Part shown: in pieces, positions 25,898 through 35,453 of the stretch
Numbering within the stretch: the stretch's first letter is position 1
How the letters are laid out: the number at the start of each line of letters is the position of its first letter
Origin: Bacteroidota bacterium
GTDB lineage: Bacteria; Bacteroidota; Bacteroidia; Bacteroidales; VadinHA17
Reading direction: 5' to 3'
Assembly: GCA_012729475.1 (NCBI GenBank)
Contig: JAAYDB010000158.1
Location: forward strand, 1-38,701
DNA: 38,701 bases
Translations under genes and position numbers: made by a program
Notes under the pieces: model-generated
What the model saw: only the letters and a program-made list of their open reading frames with translations
Told to the model about the DNA's origin: nothing
Database searches by the model: none

Positions 25898-26563
25898 ATG
25901 AATTGTATCCATCAATCAACACTTGATTTCTTAAGTACTTTAGGAAAACATAATCAGAGAGAATGGTTTATTAGTAATAAAGCAGAATATGAAGCAGCAA
26001 AAAAAGAATTTGAATCTTTTATTCAGGCGGTAATTGATGAAATAGTAAAATTTGATCCAATATTAAAAGGACTGGAAGCAAAGAACTCAATTTTTCGTAT
26101 TTACAGAGATATAAGGTTCTCACATGACAAAACAATCTACAAATCAAATTTCGGAGCTTATATAGTCCGCGGAGGTAAAAAAAATACCAATCGTTTTGCA
26201 GGATACTATATACATCTGGAACCTGACAATAAGAGTATGATTGCCGGAGGAGCATACCTCCCTCCCATGCCCTGGCTGACTGCGATAAAAAAAAAGATTG
26301 ATGAAAGAGGAAACGATTTTATTAAAATAATCAATGATCAGGAATTAAGGCTGATATTCGGAGACCTGGAAGGAGAAAGACTATCATCAGCACCAAGAGG
26401 ATTCAGGAACAATCATCCCAATATAGAACTCCTTAAAATGAAAAGCTTTCTTCTCTCCCGTATTGCCTCTGACAAAGAAGTTGTGGACAGGGATTTTTTT
26501 GATTTGATAATCAGGGCTTCAAAAGCCCTGAAGCCTTTCAATGATTTCCTTAATGATTATTAG
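25898..26563 (+). CDS. DUF2461 (TIGR02453) family protein
   Basis: A 221 aa cytoplasmic protein. It has TLDFLSTLGKHNQREWF near the start, then FRIYRDIRFSHDKTIYKSNFGA and GYYIHLEPDNKSMIAGGAYLPP. Together these identify the DUF2461 family, whose biochemical function is not known to me. It lies alone between the divergent dehydrogenase and the YtfJ-like gene. Confidence 0.88.
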   Translation: MNCIHQSTLDFLSTLGKHNQREWFISNKAEYEAAKKEFESFIQAVIDEIVKFDPILKGLEAKNSIFRIYRDIRFSHDKTIYKSNFGAYIVRGGKKNTNRFAGYYIHLEPDNKSMIAGGAYLPPMPWLTAIKKKIDERGNDFIKIINDQELRLIFGDLEGERLSSAPRGFRNNHPNIELLKMKSFLLSRIASDKEVVDRDFFDLIIRASKALKPFNDFLNDY

Positions 26564-26787
26564 CTAACTTCACATTATCATTGATAGTCTTGTTCTTAAT
26601 GGAATTTAAAATAAACTATTTATCTGGAAATAATATATATATTTAACTCTTAATAGATAAAACCTGTATAAACACTTCTGTAATTTTTATGCTTATTATT
26701 CAGCCAGGAATGATTAAATAATGAACGTAATTTTTTACATATGACACAATTAACAAAACATTTAGTAAAAATCTTAAATTATTTACA

Positions 26788-27324
26788 ATGAAAAAACTGA
26801 TGTTCTCCCTCACCTTTGCATTACTTGCAATTTTATGTAGCTACGGCCAGTCATCTAAATTAAAAGTAGGAATGAAAGCTCCTGAATGGAAATTCCAGGA
26901 TGCTGACAAAAATGAATTTACCATGGATTCCTGGGCCGGCAAAGTATTGCAGATCAACTATGTGGATCCTGATGAGTCTGATTTGAATGATTCATTTAAT
27001 GATGCAATAAATAAAGCCACAGATATTGATAAAAGAATAAATCGTGATCATTTCAAAGGTTTTGGCATTGTAGACACAAAATCGACATGGAAACCCAAAA
27101 GTCTGGTCCGTCTCATTGCGGGCAACAAAGCAAAAAAATACGATACCACAATATTATTTGATTATGAGGGAACGCTACAAAATAACTGGGGATTGCCGGG
27201 TGACAGTTACAGTGTTGTTATTGTTGATAAAAACCGTACTGTGAGAGCACTGTACACCGGAAAGATTCCCGAATCAGAAAATGAAAGAATAATTCAACTC
27301 ATCATTGAACTTACGAAAGAATAA
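26788..27324 (+). CDS. YtfJ-like periplasmic thioredoxin-fold protein
   Basis: A 178 aa protein with a signal peptide (MKKLMFSLTFALLAILCSYG). Its thioredoxin-like fold lacks any CxxC motif. The stretch GFGIVDTKSTWKPKSLVR, the downstream YDTTILFDYEGTLQNNWGL and the closing SVVIVDKNRTVRALYTGKI parallel E. coli YtfJ, a periplasmic protein of unknown function. I infer the same family from pattern memory. ATG at 26788. No operon partner. Confidence 0.7.
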   Translation: MKKLMFSLTFALLAILCSYGQSSKLKVGMKAPEWKFQDADKNEFTMDSWAGKVLQINYVDPDESDLNDSFNDAINKATDIDKRINRDHFKGFGIVDTKSTWKPKSLVRLIAGNKAKKYDTTILFDYEGTLQNNWGLPGDSYSVVIVDKNRTVRALYTGKIPESENERIIQLIIELTKE

Positions 27325-27451
27325 TTTTTTTCGGAGCCAAATACAATCTGTGTAACTCTTAATCTCCTGACGTCATATATCATATTGATTTACGGAAGAT
27401 ATAACAGTAGGTATTACATAGTCTTTTAACAAGTAATGACTACCGGTCAGA

Positions 27452-28279
27452 TTATTTTTCTTCATCAATATCTGTTATATCGCTTCCGATTCTGGCTTTT
27501 ATTCTTTCCAGATCATTTTTTATTGTAACTACAGTTTTAAAGAGTTGTTTTTCAGGAAGAACCGGATCTGGCAACTCATTGCTTATATAATTAATGAATT
27601 TCCATATTTCTTTTACTTCATTTATATGAACTTCATAGGGTTCATAAATAGGATTCAGTGAATAAAGAACCAGCTTCCCGTCTGTTATCAGATTGTTTTC
27701 AACGACCTTAAAGACTATACCATCATTAATGGTAAAAACCACGTAAGCTTTACCGCTTATTATATCATGCCAGTCCTGGACAAATTCTCCTGTCACCCAT
27801 GAACCATCGGGTATTGGAAGCATTGAATCACCTTTAAGCTGAAATGTTCTGTATTTACGCTTTTCGCTAAGAAAAGGCAGGCGAAACCTGGGTAACTCCT
27901 CAATATATTCCGGATCAGCATATCCGGTCGTATATCCGGCTTTTGCCTTTTCATTTACAAGTTCTATGTTTTCATTATTATCGGAACCAACCGTCGTTGT
28001 TAACACTCTCAGGTTACTGCCTTTTATATAGGCATCATACCCCCTTTCAAGTTCACCAATTTGACTTTCAGATAATTTTGTAATATCTATTTTCAGTAAT
28101 GTATCAATTGATACATTAAAAAACCTGGAAAATGAAATCAGTGACTCAATACCAGGTTGAGCTACACCATTTTCATAACCACTCAGAGTCGAACGCTTCA
28201 GGTTAAGGGCAATAGCAACTTCATCCTGTGTCCTGCCCTTTCTTTTTCTTAAAAATTTAATGTTTGATGTGAAATACAT
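27452..28279 (-). CDS. LexA-like XRE/S24 self-cleaving repressor
   Basis: A 275 aa regulator. Residues 5-62 are an XRE helix-turn-helix (TQDEVAIALNLKRSTLSGYENG). Residues 110-240 are an S24 peptidase domain. The likely scissile bond is Ala114-Gly115 in EKAKAGYTTGY. The nucleophile is Ser152 in LKGDSMLPIPDGS, and the general base is Lys191 in GIVFKVV. This is the active-site layout of LexA and phage CI repressors, which cleave themselves when RecA filaments form on damaged DNA. The gene is divergent from dinB-dnaE. Two matching palindromes lie between them, the nearer one 9 bp from its own start, so it very probably represses itself and the polymerase genes. Confidence 0.88.
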   Translation of the reverse strand: MYFTSNIKFLRKRKGRTQDEVAIALNLKRSTLSGYENGVAQPGIESLISFSRFFNVSIDTLLKIDITKLSESQIGELERGYDAYIKGSNLRVLTTTVGSDNNENIELVNEKAKAGYTTGYADPEYIEELPRFRLPFLSEKRKYRTFQLKGDSMLPIPDGSWVTGEFVQDWHDIISGKAYVVFTINDGIVFKVVENNLITDGKLVLYSLNPIYEPYEVHINEVKEIWKFINYISNELPDPVLPEKQLFKTVVTIKNDLERIKARIGSDITDIDEEK

Positions 28280-28287
28280 GGCAAAAT

Positions 28288-28331
28288 TGATTATATTGTA
28301 ATCATATTTTTGATTATTTTCTAATCAAAAA
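28288..28331. promoter_or_regulatory. Twin operator palindromes GATTA-N5-TAATC
   Basis: Site 1: TGATTA-TATTG-TAATCA, centre 28296. Site 2: TTTTTGATTA (28307-28316), TTTTC, TAATCAAAAA (28322-28331), centre 28319, with perfect 10-bp arms. Both share GATTA-N5-TAATC. Their centres are 23 bp apart, about two helical turns, which suits cooperative binding of repressor dimers. They fill the gap between the S24 repressor start and the dinB leader. Confidence 0.8.
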
Positions 28332-28390
28332 TAGGTAAAAATATCATAAAACCAAAATATTTAAAGAAAATTTATAATACTTTGAATTCT

Positions 28391-29650
28391 ATGATGTTCA
28401 CGGCAGGTAACACAGAACGATCGATTCTACATCTCGACCTGGACACTTTTTTTGTATCTGTAGAAAGGCTTAAGAACAGCAGGTTAGTAGGAAAACCGGT
28501 AATAATAGGCGGAATGTCTGACCGTGGTGTGGTATCCAGTTGCAGTTATGAAGCCAGAAAATATGGTGTAAATTCCGGAATGCCAATGAAAATGGCAAAA
28601 AATATGTGTCCTGAAGCAATTACAATAAGGGGAGATATGGAAGCATACACCGGTTATTCAGATATCATCACTGACATAATTGCCGAAAGATCACCTCTTT
28701 ACGAAAAATCATCCATTGACGAACATTATATTGATATCTCAGGAATGGATCGTTTTTACGGATGCATGAAATGGTCACATGAATTACGCCGGTATATAAT
28801 AAAAGAAACAGGATTACCTGTTTCCGCAGGACTTTCAATAAACAAGACTGTCTCAAAGATTGCAACAGGAGAAGCAAAGCCCAATGGAGAGATCAGGGTT
28901 AACCAGAGACAGGTTCTCTGTTTCCTTGATCCTCTCTCAATCAATAAAATACCCATGATAGGCACAAAAACTTATCATATACTACGTTCAATGGGGATCT
29001 CAACCATATATACCCTTCGCAGTATTCCTGCAGAATTGCTTGAAAGGCTTATGGGGAAAAACGGTATTGAGATATGGAAAAGAGCCAATGGTATAGATAC
29101 AACACCAGTGATAGGTTATTCGCAACAAAAATCAATAAGCACGGAACATACATTGGAAAAGGACACGACTGATACGGAAATGCTAAAACAGCTTTTAATA
29201 AGCATGGTAGAAAAAAACGCCTACGAACTACGGGAACAGGAGAAGCTGACGTCCTGTGTAACAGTAAAAATAAGATATTCAAATTTTGACACTCACACAA
29301 TACAGAAAAGAATACCATATACTGCTTTTGATCATGTGCTTATTGAAGTCTCAAAAGAACTTTTCAATCGCTTGTATCAAAGGCGTATGCGGATAAGACT
29401 TATAGGTGTCAGATTCAGTTGTCTGGTAAGAGGCGTCCAGCAGCTGGACATATTTGATGATACTCCTGAAAAGGTCAGTCTTTATATGGCAATTGACAAT
29501 ATGAGAAGGCGTTTCGGACAGAATGCCGTATTAAGAGCTGCCGGAGTAATGACCAGTGCAGAAAGAGAAAAAAAAGTCCTTAAACAACTTGAAAATACTG
29601 CCAGAGAACAGCAAATGATTGAAGACAGACTTTATAAGTATGCAATATAA
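28391..29650 (+). CDS. dinB: Y-family DNA polymerase (Pol IV type)
   Basis: A 419 aa translesion polymerase. The catalytic acids are Asp16 (LHLDLDTFF), Asp110 and Glu111 (SSIDEHYID). The steric-gate position is Phe21. The helix-hairpin-helix region contains KIPMIGTKTYHIL. The little-finger domain has a clamp-binding pentapeptide QLDIF at 351-355. A TTG at 28382 is in frame, but the ATG at 28391 is preferred. It is followed 6 bp later by dnaE, so the two are co-transcribed, and it faces the S24 repressor across the operators. Expression is therefore expected on DNA damage. Confidence 0.92.
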   Translation: MMFTAGNTERSILHLDLDTFFVSVERLKNSRLVGKPVIIGGMSDRGVVSSCSYEARKYGVNSGMPMKMAKNMCPEAITIRGDMEAYTGYSDIITDIIAERSPLYEKSSIDEHYIDISGMDRFYGCMKWSHELRRYIIKETGLPVSAGLSINKTVSKIATGEAKPNGEIRVNQRQVLCFLDPLSINKIPMIGTKTYHILRSMGISTIYTLRSIPAELLERLMGKNGIEIWKRANGIDTTPVIGYSQQKSISTEHTLEKDTTDTEMLKQLLISMVEKNAYELREQEKLTSCVTVKIRYSNFDTHTIQKRIPYTAFDHVLIEVSKELFNRLYQRRMRIRLIGVRFSCLVRGVQQLDIFDDTPEKVSLYMAIDNMRRRFGQNAVLRAAGVMTSAEREKKVLKQLENTAREQQMIEDRLYKYAI

Positions 29651-29656
29651 AACACT

Positions 29657-32590
29657 GTGTATTTAAACTGCCATTCATATTACAGTCTGCGCTATGGAAT
29701 AATGTCCCCGGAAGAACTGGTAAAGAGAGCATCGGAGACGGGAGCTACATCTATTGCACTGACTGATATAAATAATACAACCGCTATTCCCGAATTTGTT
29801 ACTGAATGTAAAAAATATGATTTATCTGCTATAGCAGGAATTGAATTCAGGAACAATAACGAATTGCTATACATAGGAATAGCCCGTGATAATAATGGCT
29901 TCAGAGAGCTTAATGAATTTCTTTCAGAATATAATTTTAAAAAAGCATCTCTCCCTTTCCCTGCCCCCCGTTTTTTAAATGTATATACAATTTACCCGCT
30001 TCAAAAACAACCCGGACGAAGATTATATGATAATGAACGAATAGGTATCAGAACACATGAAGCTGGAAAACTGATATCCTGTTCTGTGTCCGAAAAAAAC
30101 AACATGGTAATTCTTCACCCGGTAACATTTGCAGACAAAGAAGATATTTTTATTCATAAAAACCTGAGGGCCATTGATAATAATATCCTCCTCAGCCATT
30201 TAAAACCTTTTCATTGTGCAGAAGAAGACGAGTTTTTCAATAGCAGCGGATATATCAGAAAATGTTTTTCAGAACATCCTGGTATTGTAAGAAACAGTGA
30301 TACTTTACTTAATGATTGCTGTCTTTCATTCGACAAAGAGAACCAGAAGAATAAAAAGGTATTTTCTGCCAGCAGGTATGACGATAAACTTCTTCTTGAG
30401 AAGCTCGCATGGGATGGTATGATTTACAGATATGGCAGAAATAACCCCGAAGCAAAAGAAAGAATAAAACATGAACTGGAAATAATCGACAAACTGGGAT
30501 TTTCTGCTTATTTCCTTATAACATGGGATATTATACGCTATTCAATGGCACGGGGATTCTACCATGTAGGAAGAGGAAGTGGCGCAAATTCCATAGTTGC
30601 TTATTGCCTGAAAATCACAAATGTTGACCCAATTGATCTAAACCTTTACTTTGAAAGATTCATCAATCCGAAAAGAAGCTCTCCGCCCGATTTCGACATT
30701 GATTATTCCTGGAAAGAAAGAGATGAAGTTATAGATTATATTTTTAAGAGATACGGCTACCGGCATACAGCTCTTCTTGGAACAATAAACACATTCAAAG
30801 GAAAATCTATTATACGTGAACTGGGGAAAGTACACGGATTACCAAAAGAGGAAATAGATGCTATCATTGAGAATCCCTCAAATGAAGTAAATCGAAATGA
30901 AATAACTGACATCATTTTTTCAACAGGTCTTCGTATTGCCGATTTCCCTAATACACGGAGCATTCACGCAGGAGGAATTCTCGTTTCGGAAGAACCGTTA
31001 TCATCATATACAGCCCTTGACATGCCACCAAAAGGCTTTCCTACAACACAATGGGATATGTATACTGCAGAGGAAATAGGTTTTGAGAAACTGGACATAC
31101 TAAGCCAGAGAGGTATCGGACACATACAGGAGAGTGCCGAAATAATTCTGAAAAACAGATCGGTTGATATAGACGTACATGCAATACAAAAATTTAAAAA
31201 TGACCCTATAATAAAGGATTACCTTAAAAATGGCGAAACTAAAGGATGTTTCTATATTGAGAGTCCTTCAATGAAGGGTCTTTTACAGAAACTAAGATGC
31301 AGTAATTACACAACACTTGTTGCTGCCAGTTCAATAATACGACCAGGTGTTGCACGTTCCGGGATGATGCGGGAATATATCCACAGGTTCCATAATCCGG
31401 ATAAATTCAAATATCTGCATCCGGTATTGAAGGAACAACTTGAAGAAACATACGGAGTTATGGTATACCAGGAAGATGTACTGAAAGTCTGTCATCATTT
31501 TGCAGGACTCGACCTTGCAGATGCCGACACTCTCCGACGGGCAATGAGCGGGAAGTATCGTTCAAAGGAAGAAATGAAGCGTATTATTGATAAATTTTTC
31601 TCAAACTGCAGGGCAAAAGGCTATAATGAAGATCTGACCAAAGAAGTATGGAGACAAATAGAGTCCTTTGCAGGATATTCATTTTCAAAAGCCCATTCTG
31701 CATCCTATGCGGTTGAAAGCTATCAGAGCCTTTTCCTTAAAGCTCATTTCCCACTCGAATTCATGGTAGCCGTAATCAATAACTTTGGAGGATTCTACAA
31801 AACCTGGGTATATGTGCATGAAGCCAGAAGATATGGAGCTATAATAGAATTGCCATGCGTTAACAAAAGTAATTACAAAACCACAATATCCGGAACATCT
31901 ATTTACCTTGGCTTCATTCATATACAGAACCTGGATAGCTCCGTCGCAGAAAATATTGAGGTAAACCGGACAAATGAAGGTTATTTTTCAGATATGAACG
32001 ATTTTATTGCAAGAATTAATCCCGGACTGGAACAGATCATTTTATTAATCAGAACCGGGGCATTCAGATTCACAGGAAAAAGAAAAGCCGTACTGCTATG
32101 GGAAGCTCATATGATCATAAACAAACATAAACCTATGCTGATAAAACCTCTGTTCTCCCCTCCTTCCAGACATTTCAGCCTGCCGGAATTAAAACACGAT
32201 AAACTCGATGATGCCTATGATGAGATCGAACTGCTGGGATTCCCTGTGTCATTGTCATGGTTCAATATGCTTAAAACATCTTACCGGGGTGATGTAAGAG
32301 CACGTGAGATGATAAAATATAAAAATAAGTCTGTGAGAATGATAGGATATCTGATTACTATTAAATACGTAAAGACTGTGAAGAAAGAATGGATGAATTT
32401 CGGGTGTTTTATCGATCCAGATGGAGATTATTTTGATACAACACATTTTTCTCAATCACTGAAAGACTATCCTTTTAAAGGTGCAGGAAGTTATCTTATA
32501 CAGGGAAAAGTGGTTGAAGAGTTCGGATATCCTTCTATGATAGTTGAAAAAATGGGAAAACTACCGGTTATATCCGATAAAAGATACTGA
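29657..32590 (+). CDS. dnaE: Short DNA polymerase III alpha subunit (DnaE, probable error-prone type)
   Basis: A 977 aa C-family polymerase with a GTG start at 29657. The PHP domain (1-200) begins YLNCHSYYS; the usual first metal histidine of the HxH pair is Asn here, so PHP exonuclease activity is doubtful. Palm catalytic acids are Asp347 and Asp349 in PDFDIDY and Asp480 in KLDILSQ. The helix-hairpin-helix and a C-terminal OB domain follow. It is about 180 residues shorter than replicative DnaE1 and lacks the usual extended C-terminus. Being in an operon with dinB under a LexA-like repressor, it is most likely the DnaE2-type partner in damage-induced mutagenesis, not the replicase. Confidence 0.88.
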   Translation: MYLNCHSYYSLRYGIMSPEELVKRASETGATSIALTDINNTTAIPEFVTECKKYDLSAIAGIEFRNNNELLYIGIARDNNGFRELNEFLSEYNFKKASLPFPAPRFLNVYTIYPLQKQPGRRLYDNERIGIRTHEAGKLISCSVSEKNNMVILHPVTFADKEDIFIHKNLRAIDNNILLSHLKPFHCAEEDEFFNSSGYIRKCFSEHPGIVRNSDTLLNDCCLSFDKENQKNKKVFSASRYDDKLLLEKLAWDGMIYRYGRNNPEAKERIKHELEIIDKLGFSAYFLITWDIIRYSMARGFYHVGRGSGANSIVAYCLKITNVDPIDLNLYFERFINPKRSSPPDFDIDYSWKERDEVIDYIFKRYGYRHTALLGTINTFKGKSIIRELGKVHGLPKEEIDAIIENPSNEVNRNEITDIIFSTGLRIADFPNTRSIHAGGILVSEEPLSSYTALDMPPKGFPTTQWDMYTAEEIGFEKLDILSQRGIGHIQESAEIILKNRSVDIDVHAIQKFKNDPIIKDYLKNGETKGCFYIESPSMKGLLQKLRCSNYTTLVAASSIIRPGVARSGMMREYIHRFHNPDKFKYLHPVLKEQLEETYGVMVYQEDVLKVCHHFAGLDLADADTLRRAMSGKYRSKEEMKRIIDKFFSNCRAKGYNEDLTKEVWRQIESFAGYSFSKAHSASYAVESYQSLFLKAHFPLEFMVAVINNFGGFYKTWVYVHEARRYGAIIELPCVNKSNYKTTISGTSIYLGFIHIQNLDSSVAENIEVNRTNEGYFSDMNDFIARINPGLEQIILLIRTGAFRFTGKRKAVLLWEAHMIINKHKPMLIKPLFSPPSRHFSLPELKHDKLDDAYDEIELLGFPVSLSWFNMLKTSYRGDVRAREMIKYKNKSVRMIGYLITIKYVKTVKKEWMNFGCFIDPDGDYFDTTHFSQSLKDYPFKGAGSYLIQGKVVEEFGYPSMIVEKMGKLPVISDKRY

Positions 32591-32622
32591 AAAATAAAAT
32601 AATGCAGGAATAAAAGTTCAAG

Positions 32623-34794
32623 TCAGTTATTTTGACGTACAACTTTCAGGACTCCCTTTATAGATTGAATCTTTTTCATAAAGGCATAAAGGACGTCATT
32701 ATTGGGTACCAACAAACTAATGGTTCCTTCAAACATGCTATTCTCCATACTATAACTGAAATTTCTTACAGTAATAGTAAAATCAGAGATCACTTCAGAT
32801 ATCCTGTTTACGATACCAACTTGTTCAACTCCCGATATTTTGATTGAAGTAATAAAGGATGTTCCGGTTTTTGCTTCAGACCATCTTGCAGCTATAACCC
32901 TGTAGGGATATTTCGACATAAGATTATGAGCATTGGGACATCCTGTCCTATGAATTTTTATTCCTTCGGAAATAGTAATAAATCCGAAAATTGAATCACC
33001 AAAAACCGGATTACAACATTTTGCCAGACGATAATCAAGTCCCTCTACTTTATCTTCAATTAAAAGATAATCTGTGAATTGGGAACTAATTGTCGCTTTG
33101 ATTTCTTTTTCCGGTACAGGACTTTGAACTGTACGTGAAACAGATGAGTCTGGCTCCTGAAGAATTTCCTTGATTTCAAGTAGCTCTATCTTACCGGTAT
33201 CAATCATATAATAAAGGTCCTGAGCTGTCTTAAAACCGTAGTGATTGATAAGTTTTTGGATTACTGAATCGCCATATGGTATTTTCCAGTTTTTAAGACG
33301 CCGCATAAGTATCTCTTTACCATCAGAAGCAGCTTTGGCTTTTTCCTCATTCAGGGCCAGCTTGATCTTTGTTTTAGCCTTGTTTGTTACAACAAACGAA
33401 AGCCAGTCCTGTTTTGGCTTCTGATTCTTTGATCTGATAATATCAACATGGTCGCCATTTTGAAGTACATGTTTAATAGTAACATTTTTTCCATTTACTT
33501 TTCCTGCGACACATGAAGATCCTATATCAGTATGTATATCAAAAGCGAAATCCAGAACAGTAGCCCCGGCTGGTAATTGCCGAAGATCTCCCTTGGGTGT
33601 AAAGACGAATACTTCATCAGTATACAATCCAGACCGGACCTGGTCAAGAAAATCCCTGTCTTCTTTATCTGAAGATTCAAGTATTTCTCTCATCCGTGTC
33701 AACCACATCTCAAGACCACCTTCTCCTTTCACTCCCTTGTACCTGAAATGAGCAGCCAGCCCTTTTTCTGCTACTTCATCCATTCTCCTGGAACGGATCT
33801 GAACCTCTACCCATTTTCCTCTGGGACCGACTACGGTTGTATGAAGAGATTCATATCCGTTTGATTTGGGTACAGAAATCCAGTCGCGTAATCTGCTTGG
33901 ATTTGGCTGGTATAAATCAGTCACAACAGAATAGACCCTCCAACAATCTGACTTATCATTACCTTTTTCACTGTCTATAATGATCCTGATAGCAAAAATG
34001 TCATACACTTCATCAAAATCAATACCCTGCTGCTTCATTTTTTGCATTATGGAATGTATTGATTTAGTGCGACTTTTAATAGTAAACCTAAACCCCTGCT
34101 TTATAAGTTTCTCCTGTAATGGTCTGGAAAAATCCCTTATAAGTTTATTCCTTGAAGCAGTTGTCTGTTTTAACCTTTCTTCAACATATCTGTATTGTTC
34201 AGGTTCAAGATACTTTACAGCAAGATCTTCGAGTTCCGACTTAATATTATAAAAACCAAGGCGGTGAGCAAGCGGGGCATAAAGAAAATAGGTCTCCGAA
34301 GACAGGGGTATCTTTTCTTTTTCAGGAGCATTATCCAGATTTCTCATATATTCCAATCGTTCTACCAGCTTGATCAGAATAACCCTTACATCGTCAGCAA
34401 GACTTAACAATAGCTTCCTGAAATTCTCGGCCTGATAAGAAGATTGCATTGAATCAATAGAAGATATTCTTGAAAAACCTTTCAGTATCTCTACAACTTT
34501 GCTCCCAAATTTCTTCTCAATATCCCGTTCATTGACAGTCAGATAATCATAAGAATCATGTAAAAGGGCAGTTATAATTGAAGTAATTCCCAGCCCCATC
34601 TCCCCTGCAACGATACGTGCAACAGACAAAGCATGAAGAATTTTTGGTTCACCGGTAATGGTTTCGCTTTCTCCACATGTTTTTATGGCCAGATCAAGGG
34701 CCTTCCTTATCTTAGGAATATCCGATGCTGCAACTGTATTCTTCGCAGACTGTAAAAGCGCCCTGTATCCTGAATTAATTTTATGAGTTGTCAC
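32623..34794 (-). CDS. relA: (p)ppGpp synthetase of the RelA/SpoT family, hydrolase site degenerate
   Basis: A 723 aa protein with HD, synthetase, TGS and ACT domains in order. The synthetase domain (about 230-360) is intact: DIFAIRIIID, YESLHTTVVGP and WVEVQIRSRRMDEVAEKG. In the N-terminal HD domain His54 and His79-Asp80 remain. The acidic pair that follows is Asp83-Tyr84 instead of Glu-Asp, and the later Asp...Asn pair is Glu145...Tyr149 (KLVERLEYM). ppGpp hydrolysis is therefore probably lost, and the enzyme would act as a starvation-activated synthetase, with SpoT elsewhere. TGS spans about 410-475; ACT is at the C-terminus. The start is a GTG at 34794. Confidence 0.9.
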   Translation of the reverse strand: MTTHKINSGYRALLQSAKNTVAASDIPKIRKALDLAIKTCGESETITGEPKILHALSVARIVAGEMGLGITSIITALLHDSYDYLTVNERDIEKKFGSKVVEILKGFSRISSIDSMQSSYQAENFRKLLLSLADDVRVILIKLVERLEYMRNLDNAPEKEKIPLSSETYFLYAPLAHRLGFYNIKSELEDLAVKYLEPEQYRYVEERLKQTTASRNKLIRDFSRPLQEKLIKQGFRFTIKSRTKSIHSIMQKMKQQGIDFDEVYDIFAIRIIIDSEKGNDKSDCWRVYSVVTDLYQPNPSRLRDWISVPKSNGYESLHTTVVGPRGKWVEVQIRSRRMDEVAEKGLAAHFRYKGVKGEGGLEMWLTRMREILESSDKEDRDFLDQVRSGLYTDEVFVFTPKGDLRQLPAGATVLDFAFDIHTDIGSSCVAGKVNGKNVTIKHVLQNGDHVDIIRSKNQKPKQDWLSFVVTNKAKTKIKLALNEEKAKAASDGKEILMRRLKNWKIPYGDSVIQKLINHYGFKTAQDLYYMIDTGKIELLEIKEILQEPDSSVSRTVQSPVPEKEIKATISSQFTDYLLIEDKVEGLDYRLAKCCNPVFGDSIFGFITISEGIKIHRTGCPNAHNLMSKYPYRVIAARWSEAKTGTSFITSIKISGVEQVGIVNRISEVISDFTITVRNFSYSMENSMFEGTISLLVPNNDVLYAFMKKIQSIKGVLKVVRQNN

Positions 34795-34920
34795 TTTGTC
34801 AACTAATTAAAAAATAGTGATCAAAATCATTCAGGCATGAAGATAAAGAATAATAGAATAAAAATGAATACTTCGATATATCATGAAAAGATACTATCTG
34901 AGTTACTTTAAGAAAACATT

Positions 34921-35430
34921 TCAATCGTCCGTTTCAAGTTGTTCAAGTTCTTCTATTCCAAGTGTTTTAGACATTTCTGATAATTCCTTCAGGTTAATAT
35001 TTCCTCTTATTGAAATCAACGAATTTCCTCCCGGGCTTCCTGAAATCAACAGAAGCTCAGAGACATTTTCTCCTTTCTGACGCACCAGAAATTTTGTGAC
35101 CTCCCTTCCTTCCCTGACAACCATCAGTTCCTCATAAATTGATAAATCAAGTTCTCTCTTCAATTCATCATAGAAATTTATTTCCATATCTGTTGACAAT
35201 GAATCCTGAGAAAGAATTCTTATTGATTTAAGACTAGTCAGAACACTGTTCTTATTGTCCGTGGACCCTTCCAGTCCGGCAAGCAAGCCTAACATTTTAC
35301 CAGAAATATATACTGAAGTAAATCCCTCCCTCTCTGAATATTTATCAAACAGGGCATCAACGGGATAAGACTGTCCGAATGCCAACGTACACATAAAAAA
35401 TACAGCAAATGCCAATATAAGTTTTTTCAT
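34921..35430 (-). CDS. DUF4252 family exported protein (second copy)
   Basis: A 169 aa protein with a signal peptide (MKKLILAFAVFFMCTLAFG, then QSYPVDALFDKYSEREGF). DALFDKY near the start, an ELLxISGSPGGNSLISIRGNI strand pair and a closing LE.LE..D are the DUF4252 pattern of Bacteroidota. It is the last gene of the sigma operon, 23 bp after the anti-sigma gene, and a paralogue of the first gene at 36591. It may be an envelope sensor or a target of the sigma factor; its function is unknown. Confidence 0.8.
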   Translation of the reverse strand: MKKLILAFAVFFMCTLAFGQSYPVDALFDKYSEREGFTSVYISGKMLGLLAGLEGSTDNKNSVLTSLKSIRILSQDSLSTDMEINFYDELKRELDLSIYEELMVVREGREVTKFLVRQKGENVSELLLISGSPGGNSLISIRGNINLKELSEMSKTLGIEELEQLETDD

Positions 35431-35453
35431 ATGTTTATTTTTTAGTAGTCAAA

